DNA of 64,000 nt, from the NCBI GenBank assembly GCA_037976565.1, contig CP137672.1:20546335-20610334 (forward strand), written 5' to 3'. This document shows positions 49,561 to 61,739 of the stretch, piece by piece. The notes below the pieces were generated by a model. It was given only the letters and a program-made list of their open reading frames with translations, made no database searches and had not been told where the DNA came from. The stretch is from Mesocentrotus franciscanus. Lineage: Eukaryota > Echinodermata > Echinoidea > Camarodonta > Strongylocentrotidae. Positions within the stretch are counted from its first letter, which is position 1; each line of letters begins with the position of its first letter. A program made the position numbers and the translations under genes.

Positions 49561-52500
49561 GTTCTTCACATTATAGAATGATTTGAAATTAAACTGTTTT
49601 AATCGTATTTCCTTTAAGTATGTCAAACTCATTTTCTATAGATTCGCCCAGGATAACTTTTTTCCAAAAAATATTCCCAATAAATTTGAACATTTGGATT
49701 TATAAAAATTCTTTCTAAAACCTTTAGTATACATGTATATAATCTGTGACATTTTTATTTTTGTAACTGATATATCATGACATACTTTTGGTGTCAATTC
49801 AAAATAATGAAGACTTGTTTCATATGAACAAAAAACAGTTTCACATTTTAATTTTCTTTTCCAGTCACGAGGTATACGACTCCAAAGTAATTTAACCTCA
49901 CATAAATAATTATGTTTCATACAAAGTAATTCTTTAGCTCGATTTATATCCACGTCCCCTTTGGCGTCTATGATATCCCCAATAAATAATATTCCAGATT
50001 TTAGCCAATGTTTCCACCATAAACATAATTTGTTGTCTTGTATGTATGTGTTTCCCCATAACAGCTGCATTCTAATATTAGTGACCTCATAACATGACTT
50101 ATTTACACTTTGACATTTTTTCCATGTTGAAATACATTGTTGATAAAATAAAGGTATATCTCTTAGAACTTTAAATTCTTCGTCTTTTAAGAAACTCATC
50201 TTGAGCACTAAAAAGTTGGGACCAAGATAGTTCAAATAATAATGTGGGAGAATCTTCCATCTCAAATTATGATCTTCATTTTCCATTAACTTATAAAGCC
50301 AATTTACTTTCAGAGCAAAACTTTGCAAAACAAATCTGGCATATTCAAACCTCCTTTATCAGTTGACCCGATTATAGTTTTTCTTTTTAATCTATCTAAA
50401 CCATCCCATACAAAATTGTAAATGAGTTTTTCAATATGCTTATTTATAAAATCCATATTTGGAAAAACTGACATAATATAAGTATTATTTGACAATATAA
50501 GTGATTTCAATACAGTTATTTTACCAAAGTATGTCAACTTTCTACATGTCCATTGTTTAATTTGGTTTTCAATTGGTTCTACCTTTTCCTTCCATGTTTT
50601 CTCATAAGCGAATTTCATGTTCTTACTAAAGTAAACCCCGAGTGTTTTTTACAAACTGATTATACCATGTTATTTCTGTTTACTGTTCTACATTAAATTC
50701 ACCACAATGAAATTATATTTAAAGTAGGTTCTGCTACACAACCAAACAAAATTATTATACACATGGCATTTTCAAAGAAGTTTCAGTTGCAACAAAAATT
50801 GTTGTGTCAAATGCTAACAAGCTAATTTTCACTTGAGTACCAGGCATACCTCCCGACCCCGGTAATTGAACACCTTGAATAGCTTCACTTGATATAATAT
50901 CAATTGCTAATATTTCTATGAAAACTAAAAACAATAGAGCGGACACTGGGCAACCTTGCCGGAGACCTCTTATTATTAAAAATACAACTTTGAACATTTG
51001 TGTAAAGCCTTTTCTAGATCCAAAAAATAACAGCTCCAGAATTCATTTTTTCTTCAAAATAACATATTACATCATCGATCAAACGATTATTGTTCCCAAT
51101 AAACGTCCTTTAAAGGGACCTTTCAACATTGTTCAGAAGAGTGCTAAGAAGTGACTTTAATGCTTGATGTACAATTGAAGATAATCGGACAGTTTGAGTG
51201 AAAACAGACCATTATTAATGATAAAAAATGGGAAAAATTATCTGATCGATTCCTGAATTCTCCCAACGATATTATCATAATTTGATTTAATTTTAGGTGA
51301 ATGTAAATCGTCACAAAGCAATGAATTGGCTCTATATTGTTAGAGATTTAGTACAGTAAAAGGAATATAATAAGTAACATTTCATTCAAAAATTACGCAT
51401 TTTTTTCATCAACTTTCCACAATGTTACCGGTTTAGTTAAAGATATGCATTTTGATCTGAATCAATACAGACATTTTAAACACTTTTTCAACCTTCCTGC
51501 TAAAACAGACGCTAATATTTTATAATCAGTATTTAGGAGACTCCATGAATTTGAAAGATTTTCTTTGTCGCCTTTCTAAAGCTATGGTCACAACTCAGAG
51601 CGGCGACCGACCGATTTGTAGCCTGCTCGGTCGCCGCTGGAATTGAGGCATCGCCCAACGATTTTTGGAGAAGTCGAGCAGGCTGTAGCCCCAGCGATGC
51701 CTGGGCGGTGCCCTGTCGATTTTCCGTTGGTCGGCGGTCGATTTTAGGTAAAAACTTGGCGAAATCGGGAAGCTTCTCCGTGCGGCGTCCCCGACTGATG
51801 ACCCACCGATTCCCGGGCGGTCTTCCACCGGCCACCGACTGATTTTAAAGTAATTGGTGAGGTCGAGTAGCTAGGCTGTCGAGCCCCAACGATGCTTGGG
51901 CGGTGCCCTGTCGATTTCCAGTCGGTCGCCGGTCGATTTTTAGGTAAAAACTGGGCGAAATCGGGGAGCTTCTCTGCCCGACGTCCCACAAGTGACCGAC
52001 TGATCTCCCAGCGGCGACCGGGTGACGACCGGGCGTTGACCGCTCGTCAGCCTTTGACCTAGCGGCTTCGATTTTTGACCTTAATCGTTCGACGGCGAAC
52101 GCTCGATTAGGTCGGTGCCATATCATGGCGGCGACCGCTCGGGCACCGAGCGTATTTTGGGAGGCGAGTGAAAGTGAGCAGGCGCCGCCCAAATTTTAAC
52201 TCCGGTCCGCGCTAAAACTTCAGCGGCGACCGAGCGACGCCCTAAAAACAAGTGGTACCCGGGCGGCCGCCGCCGGCCGCCGCTCGGTGGCCGGGGGAAA
52301 TTGGCTAAAAACTCGCCGCCCGGCCGCCGAACAGGCTACTTTTTTGGGTTGTGACCATAGCTTTATGTAGAAGGGTTATGATAGCTCTAGTTGGTGAAAT
52401 TGGTAAATTTCCTACTAACAATGATGTTTTGAATAACTTTAACAGAATATATTTCAAATTATTCCCAAAAAATTGGTTAAACTCAAAAGTAAAACCATCT

Positions 52501-53900
52501 GAGCCGGCCTGGACTTTTTCCTTTTGTAGTCCCATTTAGAGCATCATTACATTCTGTAAGTGTTATTTCTGAATCACAGTATTCCTTTTGTTTTTCATTT
52601 AATACATTATCAACGATAATGTTTTTAAGATATTCATTCACTTCATTCTCTTTTCCTCTAGCCGAATACAAACGAGAAAAATATTAAACTTCCGCTACAA
52701 TTATATCTTTCGTATTTCTGTATATTACAAAATATTTATGATTTCGCTCACCATCTTCATACCATTTGATTTTGGACCTATTTGTGCTGCATGTATTTCA
52801 TATTCATAAAATTTCAGACAATTGTCTTCTAATTAACATGAGACAATTCGTTATTTGGATGTTCATTTAATATACCAAGACTTGATAAATGATTTAACGG
52901 GTCTTGTAAGAAAAAAATGTCCGCCTTTTCTTACCCTTGCCTCATTAATACAATAATTAATTGACTGTACATGTATCTTATTTTCTGTTTGAAAATGTCC
53001 CACGAAACCGATATATTCTCTTTTTTTAAATAATTTTTTCTTCTAAATCATTAATAAGAGAAATTACATTTTCTGATTCATATCATCTTGCAAATGTGAG
53101 TTAATCATTTTCCAAATGCCTTTGCCGTTTATTGCCGCCTTAAATTCGAAACCCAATGTACACCGCATTATATGGTCTGACATAAAGCGACCTAAAATTA
53201 CTACATCTTTAGCAAAATCATTCAACCATTCGGATAACAGGAAGAAGTCAACTCGAGACTGTACAAAGCATGGATAAGATGGTTCATGTGTAAATTCCCT
53301 TGCTTCAGGGTTTCTAAATCTCCATATATCAATTGAGTTGTTTAAAAGAGATTTGGTTACGCAAATAAAAAGCATCATTACCATCTTTAATCATTCCTCC
53401 ATTTTTTTTCCTTTTTACAATTCAGGACCGTGTTAAAGTCACCGGCCAAAACAACCCCTTCTCCTGTAAATACATGTTCATGAAATAAATGAAAACATTC
53501 TTGGAAAAATTCTTTCCGATGCTTAATACATTTGGTGCATATAAATTAATAAAACAGATAGATTAACCTGCAAAAGATATCTTTATTCTATTCAACCTGC
53601 CATTTTCTAAAGCAATATTTTCCTGAACATCGATAGCCTTGTTGCGGAGTAAAATAATTGTTCCGCAGCTTAGCGAAGTGCCCACTGAATGAAAAGCACG
53701 ACCTGACCAATCATATTTATCATGTTTCTTTATAATGTCATCTGTGAAATGGGTCTCCTGAAGAAAAATGATATGCGCATCAATATCCTTTGCCCATCTA
53801 TATATTTTCAATCGTTTTAGCGACAGTATGCTAATATACATCGAGCTCATGCATTCGTAAGTAAAGTGACCTCGATTAACTACTGCTAAACACACACAAG
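49560..53900 (-). mobile_element. Decayed LINE (endonuclease plus reverse transcriptase), L1/Tx1-like
   Basis: Reading down the minus strand: endonuclease fragments (AHIIFLQETHFTDD, then a segment near 53380-53064), RT N-terminal part (KSPG, GSDGFTFEFNQFF, 52671-52305), NTDYKILASVLAGRLKK near 51500, RT core GLRQGCPVSALLFLVFIEIL at about 50950, and the post-RT region (VLKSLILSNNTYIMSVFPNM, GGLNMPDLF) to 49636. The frame is broken many times, and the YADD box is replaced by AFDT. A 785-bp DNA element interrupts it. Confidence 0.85.
51579..52363. mobile_element. GC-rich DNA transposon with TA duplication, inserted in the LINE
   Basis: Ends AAGCTATGGTCACAAC on both sides, inverted, with TA at 51577-51578 and 52364-52365. 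The interior is very GC- and CpG-rich, with an internal repeat of the GGTCGATTTTTAGGTAAAAAC segment (about 51735 and 51935). Removing it and one TA brings the LINE's LLH and KGDKEN segments back together with at most one base missing. Confidence 0.82.
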
Positions 53901-53940
53901 ACGGAAACAGTTTCTTAGCCTTTAAAATCAGCCATTCATT

Positions 53941-55180
53941 GATTTAAATCATTTTGGTTCATCCACTCTTGACAACTTTCTATAGAGAACTATACCACGA
54001 TCGCGTGATCTGCTCAAGGTAGTAACTTGCATCCGATATCCTTCCAGTGGCTCTTCAATTCGTTCAGATCATCATTCGTAATTATCTGCTGGTTCTTTTC
54101 GCTTCCGAAGAGGTGATTCGTGTCCTCTCGAAAGCGTCCCGGGACTAGACGTAGAAGGTCATCTAGGGGTATTTCTACGAATTGGCGTAGCTACGGGCTA
54201 CATGAGACATTGCCCCAAAATCGAAAGGAAAATGGGTGGGGAGGGGAGGGGGCAGAAAGAGGGGAAAGGTAAATAAAAGAAAGAAAAGAGGATATGGCCC
54301 TCTTATATACCTCCTTTACTTGGTGGCCTCATCTCACATTTCTTCAGTAGTTAGATCTCCCGCCCCATGACACCAGCCAGTCCTTCCCTCAATGACTGGA
54401 CCCGAGCGAGCTACGCCATGCAATGCATGGGTATAGGCCTACCGAGTACATCTGAGCTCTTTGTCACGTAGAGAGATGACGCACGATCGATGACGGAACT
54501 TTGGGCAGAATTGGGAACATCAGGAAAGACTGGAAAAAGAGCAAATTAGAGCGACAGAGAGAGACAGAGAGAGAGACAAAAAGAAAGAGACAGAGAGGGG
54601 GGAAATAAGAGAATAAAAGGAAGAGAAAGGTACTTAAAAACATTAGTACGAATGTACATGCCTAGGATAGTTTGAAATGGGATGCAAATCAATAAGGAGT
54701 AAAGAGACAAAGAGAGAGAGAGAGAGAGAGACATACATACAAATACGTGTGGACATACCTTACGTATCTTACATGATGCATTTTCTTTAACCTTAAATTT
54801 TAAAGATTTGATTTTTTTTTTGGTGCTCATGGTCACATATAATTCAAATAAAAAATAAAGAAATACACACATATACTGTAAAGGCGCAAGCCTATTTCTA
54901 AATTTGAAAGAATGCTGTACGATACATTTTGTTAGCGATTTTGATGTATTTTGAAACGCTTTTAATCTTTGATAGAATTTTATATGTACCTGCCTGATGT
55001 TTAATGAATAATAATTTCAACTTTATTGATGTTACACGTTCTCTAAATTCAGTTTAACACTTGATGTTTCTCAACATTAGGCTGATCTAATGATCGTTTT
55101 AATTACTTATTATTACTACGTATTGATCTACTATGCTTAGTTTCCAAGATATATATGATCAAATAATGCTAGTGGTGACT
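53941..55180. other. Intergenic, microsatellite-rich, no gene recognised
   Basis: A GC-balanced segment at 54000-54180, purine-rich tracts at 54235-54290, and (GA)n runs at 54550-54600 and 54710-54735. The minus-strand Ser/Leu-rich frames come from the GA runs. Confidence 0.5.
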
Positions 55181-55485
55181 TCTTGTACAGCGCTCATGTT
55201 CGTCACGGCGCGCCGTGACGCTCTAAGCGCTCCAACAGTTTTACCCCAAGAGACATCTATTCACATAGTTTTGCCATCTTGGTTTCAGTAAGTCACAATT
55301 TCACATTTCTTCTACTTTGCGTTAGCCCAACAAAGCGGTATTCGCCATATTGTGCCCAACTCGAACCGGATTGGCCAAACTCTCCTAATCAAATGGCCCA
55401 TTATAATCGAGTGGCCAAATAGGTAGCGCTCTAGCACATCATCTACCCACCAACACCCCAACACCTGGGTGATTATAGGGGCAAA

Positions 55486-58400
55486 CAGAGGCGGCACTCC
55501 TGGGGGCAGGGGGGGGGCACAGTGCCCCCACTTTTCCAATTACCCCCCAAAAGCCCCTTTTTACATAGAAAAAGTGCCCCTTTTACTTTGACAAGTGCCG
55601 CTATTACTTTGTAAAAGTGCCCCTTCCCTTTTTAATCTCTAGTTAGTGCCCCTTTTCAGGTACGAGAAGTGCCCCTTTTCACTTTTGATAAGTGCCCCCT
55701 TCACCTCTGATAATTGCCCTATTCAAATCTGAGAGGTGCCCCTTTTACTTTGACAACTGCCCCCTTTCCTTTGTAAGAGGTGCCCCTTCCCCTTTTAACA
55801 ACTTCCCCTTTTTTGAACCGGAAAAGCGAACCTTTTATTTTCACATGTGCCCCTTTTCCTTTTTAATAAGTGCCCCTTTTTCTTATGATAAGTGCCCCAT
55901 TAAAATAAGAGCTTCTTCCCCTTCTCATAAATGCCCGTTTTCATCTCCGATAAGTGTCCCGTTTATTTTAACATGTGTCTCTTTTTCTTTTTAATAAGAG
56001 CCACTTTACCTTTCTCATAAAAGCCCCCTTTCACCTCCGATAAATCGGAGCCCCTTTTCTTTCAACAAAGGCACATTTTCCTTTATTATAACTGCCCCTT
56101 TTTCATTCTCATAAGTGCCCCTTCTCATGTCTGGTCAGTGCCCCTTTTCACCTCTGATATTTTCCCTTTTAACAAGGATACGTGCCCCTTTTCCTTTCTA
56201 ATAAGGGACCTATCCCCTTTTCAAAAATTGCCCGTTTTACCTCTTATAAATGGCCCTATCAAAATCTGTTGGGTGCTCCTTTTTTTATTTGACACGTGCC
56301 CCGTTTCCTTCGACTAGTTCCCATTTTCCTTTGCAATAAGTGTTCATTTTCCAATTACCCCAAAAAAGCCCCTTTTTACATAGGAAAAGTGCCCCTTTAA
56401 CTTTGTAAGATGTGCCCCTTTTTACATAGAAAAAGTGCCCCTTTTTACATAGAAAAAGTGCCCCTTTTACTTTGACAAGTGCCCCTATTACTTTGTAAAA
56501 GTGCCCCTTCCCTTTTTAATCTCTAGTTAGTGCCCCTTTTCACTTTTGATAAGTGCCCCCTTCACCTCTGATAATTGCCCTATTCAAATCTGAGAGGTGC
56601 CCCTTTTACTTTGACAACTGCCCCTTTCCTTTGTAAGAGGTGCCCCTTCCCTTTTAACAACTTCCCCTTTTTTGACTCGGAAAAGCGAACCTTTTATTTT
56701 CACATGTGCCCCTTTTCCTTTTTAATAAGTGCCCCTTTTCCTTATGATAAGTGCCCCATTAAAATAAGAGCTTCTTCCCCTTCTCATAAATGCCCGTTTT
56801 CATCACCGATAAGTGTCCCGTTTATTTTAACATGTGTCTCTTTTTCTTTTTAATAAGAGCCACTTTACCTTTCTCATAAAAGCCCCCTTTCACCTCCGAT
56901 AAATCGGAGCCCCTTTCAACAAAGGCACATTTTCCTTTATTATAACTGCCCTTTTTCATTCTCATAAGTGCCCCTTCTCATGTCTGGTCAGTGCCCCTTT
57001 TCACCTCTGATATTTTCCCTTTTAATAAGGATACGTGCCCCTTTTCCTTTCTAATAAGGGACCTATCCCCTTTTCAAAAATTGCCCGTTTTACCTCTTAT
57101 AAATGGCCCTATCAAAATCTGATGGGTGCTCCTTTTTATTTTGACACGTGCCCCGTTTCCTTCGACTAGTTCCCATTTTCCTTTGCAATAAGTGTTCATT
57201 TTCCAATTACCCCAAAAAAGCCCCTTTTTACATAGGAAAAGTGCCCCTTTAACTTTGTAAGATGTGCCCCTTTTTACATAGAAAAAGTGCCCCTTTACTT
57301 TGACAAGTGCCCTATTACTTTGTAAAAGTGCCCCTTCCCTTTTTAATCTCTAGTTAGTGCCCCTTTTCACTTTTGATAAGTGCCCCCTTCACCTCTGATA
57401 ATTGCCCTATTCAAATCTGAGAGGTGCCCCTTTACTTTGACAACTGCCCCCTTTCCTTTGTAAGAGGTGCCCCTTCCCCTTTTAACAACTTCCCCTTTTT
57501 TGACTCGGAAAAGCGAACCTTTTATTTTCACATGTGCCCCTTTTCCTTTTTAATAAGTGCCCCTTTTTCTTATGATAAGTGCCCCATTAAAATAAGATCT
57601 TCTTCCCCTTCTCATAAATGCCCGTTTTCATCTCCGATAAGTGTCCCGTTTATTTTAACATGTGTCTCTTTTTCTTTTTAATAAGAGCCACTTTACCTTT
57701 CTCATAAAAGCCCCCTTTCACCTCCGATAAATCGGAGCCCCTTTTCTTTCAACAAAGGCACATTTTCCTTTATTATAACTGCCCCTTTTTCATTCTCATA
57801 AGTGCCCCTTCTCATGTCTGGTCAGTGCCCCTTTTCACCTCTGATATTTTCCCTTTTAACAAGGATACGTGCCCCTTTTCCTTTCTAATAAGGGACCTAT
57901 CCCCTTTTCAAAAATTGCCCGTTTTACCTCTTATAAATGGCCCTATCAAAATCTGATGGGTGCTCCTTTTCCGTCGACAAAGGCCCATTTCCTATTCTCA
58001 TAAGTGCCTTTTTCATCAGTGGTGAGTGCCCCATTTTCACCTCTAAAAATTACCCTTTGTACTTTGACATGTGTTCCTTTTCTTTTCTTATAAGTGTCTT
58101 ATCCCTTGCGATAAGGGTCCCCTTTTCCTCTCATCATCAAACTTGCCCCTAATTTAAAGGGACTAAGAGCATTTTCCCCCAAAGCTCGCTCGCTACGCTC
58201 GCTCGCATTTATAGATGATATAATTATGTTACTTATCAAAGGTCTTTTCAGTCTTCCGTTATGAGAATGTGCTTATAACCCCATCAGGATTGGGTTTTCC
58301 CTCTTTATAAGATGTAATTTTTCGCACTGTGACCTCACAAATCTTAATATTCAGGTCATCACACCCATCTGCAAAGTGTGATGCTTAAGCAATATCTTGT

Positions 58401-58553
58401 ATTAGAAATCAATATAGGGGTATATACCAATGTCTAAACAAAATGGTATATTTTCGCTTTGAGATTTCTCTGTGTAGGTGCCCTTTTTCCAAAAAGTGCC
58501 TTTTTTCGTTGGTGCCCCCCCCCCCCACTTTGGAAGTCGCTCAGCCGCCCCTG
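55486..58553. mobile_element. hAT-type non-autonomous element filled with a tandem array
   Basis: 3068 bp. Ends CAGAGGCGGC / GCCGCCCCTG (9 of 10 inverted matches), flanked by exact 8-bp GGGGCAAA at 55478-55485 and 58554-58561. Nearly the whole inside is a GTGCCCCTTTT-type array. At the right, before the end, it has unique sequence with GCTCGCTCGCTACGCTCGCTCGC at about 58183-58206. No transposase. Confidence 0.9.
55536..58150. repeat. Two-tier tandem array of GTGCCCC units
   Basis: Basic unit 25-32 bp: GTGCCCCTTTT, a short variable middle, then GATAA or similar. These are grouped into larger repeats: the CCAATTACCCC landmark recurs at 55536, 56351 and 57203, giving units of about 815 and 852 bp that are nearly identical to each other. 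The third larger copy decays after about 57955. Confidence 0.93.
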
Positions 58554-58993
58554 GGGGCAAATATGGATAAATGTCTCACCGAAGGACGTTAGTGCTGGTC
58601 TGGGATTCGAACCCTGAACATTTTCATTTGGAGTCAAGTGAATGTACCACTTTAATACCACAACACCCTCCATGTAATCATAAATAACCCAGGGTCCTAG
58701 CTCATAGAACGAGGCCACCTGGCTAAATAAGACCGAATACATACAATTTTGGAAGAAAACAAATTAATGGACCTACACTGCGTTTATGGTCGTGCACATG
58801 AATTATCAATAAACAACTGACTTTTCCTGAATGGTTGATTATTTGGTAAATAGGAATGTTACTGAATTGATTACTTAGATAAAATGAAATCATTCTCAAA
58901 CATGCCAAATCTTGCAAAAAAATACAATAATGAAAGGCACATACACATATTTTGGGGATATGAAACAACTGTCTGGTCATAATATAACTTTAA

Positions 58994-59366
58994 AATGACT
59001 AGGTAACATTGCCTCAGATTCTGAAACATAATCCTGGAATTAGCTCATGCTGCAATCATAATTATAAACCTTTAGGTCAGTCAGGAATCCCATGACGTTT
59101 ACAAGCCGATCGCCTGTCTGATTATCAAGATATTTATGATTGGAAATCGAAATTTAATTTTTCGTTTTCCTAACGGTTTTTATAACTAGTCTATTGGGGA
59201 AAATGAATATGGTAAACCCGGTCACTCAAAGATTTTTACTTTTTTGAGGCATTTCATGATCATTTTGAAGCGCAATTTTTTTAGGACTTCAATATTACAC
59301 CATATCACGGACACTAATAACACGTAGGGCCATGCATCTCAGATTTAACATTGTTAAACGATGCCT
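58994..59366 (+). mobile_element. TTAA-flanked MITE, copy D
   Basis: TTAA at 58990-58993 and 59367-59370, ends AATGACTAGGTAAC and GATGCCT. Same family as the copies near 26561, 29048 and 46861. Confidence 0.85.
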
Positions 59367-59776
59367 TTAAGTCATCTTCATAATCTGACAGATATTCAAG
59401 AGAATTATTTATCAGTGTCTTACATGCATGGCAATTATTTCAACAACAAAAAAGAATGTAAGCTCACGAATCATTTGTTGATGTTGGTACGAAAGATCAA
59501 AAGTTTGTATAAAGTTAATTTAACACGATCGCAACATTTTTCGAAAAATCAACTCAACGGCAATTTCAATACTCTATAAAAATCATATTTAGATTATGTA
59601 GTACCCCGTTATGTTTGCATATTTCACTTGAATAGGCGACGCACAGGGCTATTAGAATAGCCTTTGGTTGATTTTTCGAAAGTAGCTGCGATTTTGTTAT
59701 TTACAGGAGTCTGCTGACAGTTTAAATAACTAAAACAACAACCGCAATATGACTCGATATTGCGTTCGTTCAGTAA

Positions 59777-60113
59777 TAATAATTATCATCTGGATTTATA
59801 AAGCGCTTAATAGGAAACGTTTTACAGATAATTTTCATTACCCCCCGGTCATCGGATTCATTTACGCACTATGTCTACCATCTCCACTTTCTGGGGTGTA
59901 TTCCTACCATAATGGTCACCGTGAAGGCATATGGCAATTACTAACACAAAGGCTTTCTTCATCGTACCAGGTCCCCATATCTCTCCTGAGTATAGAGTGG
60001 TAAATATAGATTAATACCTTGCTAAATGACAAAAGTGCTGTGTCGGGGATCGAACCCTCGACCTTTGCATTTCAAGTCATGTGCTTAAACCACTCGACTA
60101 CGACACCTCTACA
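59777..60113 (-). mobile_element. tRNA-derived SINE, apparently full length
   Basis: The minus strand begins GGTGTCGTAGTCGAGTGGTT (A box) and has GGTTCGATCCC (B box) about 40 nt on. The tRNA-like part is followed by a 250-nt body ending near a GCGCTTTATAAATC tail. It lies about 440 bp upstream of the signal-peptide exon. Confidence 0.75.
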
Positions 60114-60553
60114 CAGTAACACATGAATTAGTTAAATCAAGATGATTGGTTAACAGTCAAACAAAATCTCTTGTTTGTAAAATCAAATTTTCATTGTTAT
60201 ATTTTTTATATTTTAGAGGCTTCCTTGGTTTTGTCCGTGAATGGAAAATCACGCCATATGTCCTTAGATACTTGAACTTGGAGCGCATGAAGTGGTTAGT
60301 TTGGCGATTTCCTAAGGGTGCTCGATATATACTGTCCTCGAAAGGTGATCCTTTTATACCCCCTTACCGAGTCTAACCGAAAAATCCCAAAGAAGATAAC
60401 GCGGCGGGAACAGCGAGTGAAGTCGCCACAATACATCTAGAAAAGGTCGACGGTGTTAGTTAAAGTATCAGCGAAGAGCCTATCATCAACCGACTTTGAA
60501 TTGACGAGTTCATCTTTCCAGCGTGTATCACCCATCGCCATCTCAACATCAAA

Positions 60554-60611
60554 ATGATGTTCGTGGCTTATCTAGTAGTATGCTTCTTAGCAACAGCGGC
60601 GAACGCTAATA
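60554..60611 (+). CDS. First coding exon of an unidentified secreted protein (signal peptide), partial
   Basis: From the tandem ATGs the exon reads MMFVAYLVVCFLATAANAN plus one base, then a strong donor GTAAGT. This is a textbook signal peptide: short n-region, hydrophobic core about residues 3-14, small-residue cleavage site near ANA. About 150 bp of GC-balanced leader precedes it, with AT-rich TATATA and TTATA words near 60323 and 60350 as possible core promoter. I found no second exon before the LINE that fills the end of the window, so the protein family is unknown. Confidence 0.55.
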
Positions 60612-61735
60612 GTAAGTCAGAAAATAATTGATTTAATTATCCTTATGACCAAAATGGTGCATCTGTAAATTGTACTTCTTCTTTGTTTCAAGTAAGGGTG
60701 TAAATTTTGTCCTGGGCAACAATCGGGAGAAAGCAACTGAAGCATCTTGTCTGAATATCAACTATCCTGTTTCTAAATTTGCGAGTGAGCATAGCGAGCG
60801 AGAAAAACACATGCGCTTTACTACGCTAAAATAGTTATGTAGTAATCAAATTTTGTATTTATTGCTGCCCTTATATGAGCATGTTCCAGTACCTAGCAGA
60901 GGTGATGATTGCCCTAATATCGGAACTTTAGATGTCCCGGGGGAGGGGCAGGGGAGGGGGGTTCTGAGCGAAGAAATTCTCTATTTATATTTCATGGTGC
61001 ATTTAAGAGAATGAAAGTCTTCGCGGATTCGAAGATAATATTGATTTGGTTTTTATATCAAATCCAGTGTGGTTTCGAAAAAACCATACATAAAGTTTTA
61101 TCATTATAAGCAATATATTCAGTATTCTAAGATTTCTTTTACATAATAATAAGCAATGGAGATATGAAAAAATAATCAGTCCTTAATAATCCCTTTCCTC
61201 TAGTTGGCAACTCTTAATGCTATGTTCGACTCCTTCATAGTTAGAAAAAAAACATGTATATTAAATGAACCATTGTGAAAGGAGATTGCAAAATTTCACA
61301 CCAAAACTGCCAATTTGTACACGAAAATAGTGATTTTATATTTTACACCCCGTTGGATAATTTAGCGACTTGAATGATTAGTTACAATGAAATTGCTCTA
61401 ATTCGGGAACCCCACACCGTACTGCATTGGAAATAGACTTTAAAATATCTGTGATTTTTGCTTTCTCTACTCATGTATAATGTGTAAATCCTAGCATTCT
61501 AAATCAAAGGATATCGCAAAACGTCACTAAAAGGAGACATTAATTGTACGGGGGTGCAGAGTCAAATCTTGGCATGTTAAAGTGCAATCCAACCCTTGTA
61601 ATAAGTTCGTTTGTTTGATAGCAGAACAATTAGAGAAACGGGATGGCGAAAATTAGAAATAAATAGAGATCACTTAAACAATGCGAATCTGATATTGGCA
61701 ATTTTTGTTTAGATAACTTTTTTCCCCCTTCCACA
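60612..61735. other. Presumed intron of the signal-peptide gene, nothing recognised
   Basis: AT-rich, with a GAGCATAGCGAGCGAG word near 60790 shared with the hAT-type elements and a segment at 61580-61670 like that at 4390-4480. I see no second exon. Confidence 0.4.
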
Positions 61736-61739
61736 GGGT

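Larger units (their letters stand above)
55180..58690 (-). mobile_element. SINE-like copy split by a hAT-type element
   Basis: Left part 55180-55485 carries GCTCATGTTCGTCACGGCGC and CACCTGGGTG words. The right part 58554-58690 carries the tRNA-like head, with a perfect GGTTCGAATCCC B box on the minus strand. The 3-kb element between them is bounded by a duplication of the SINE's own bases. Confidence 0.65.

Noticed and set aside
51533..52192. Overlapping Arg/Pro-rich frames of 77-115 codons
   Set aside because: They lie within the GC-rich TA-flanked transposon and match no transposase; they result from high GC content.
54546..54872. 108-codon minus-strand Ser/Leu-rich frame resembling a membrane protein
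   Set aside because: It is driven by two GA microsatellites read as Ser-Leu repeats.
55536..58150. Regular short repeats resembling a CRISPR array, and 85-100-codon Phe/Pro/Ser-rich frames in each block
   Set aside because: Units are diverged with no constant repeat and unique spacer pattern, the DNA is animal, and the array lies inside a hAT-type element. The frames repeat only because the array does.
60040..60113. tRNA gene on the minus strand
   Set aside because: A and B boxes are present, but the sequence continues into a SINE body shared with other copies, and I could not draw a complete cloverleaf.
60146..60376. 76-codon frame upstream of the signal-peptide exon
   Set aside because: No family resemblance. 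It overlaps the likely promoter and leader of the signal-peptide exon.
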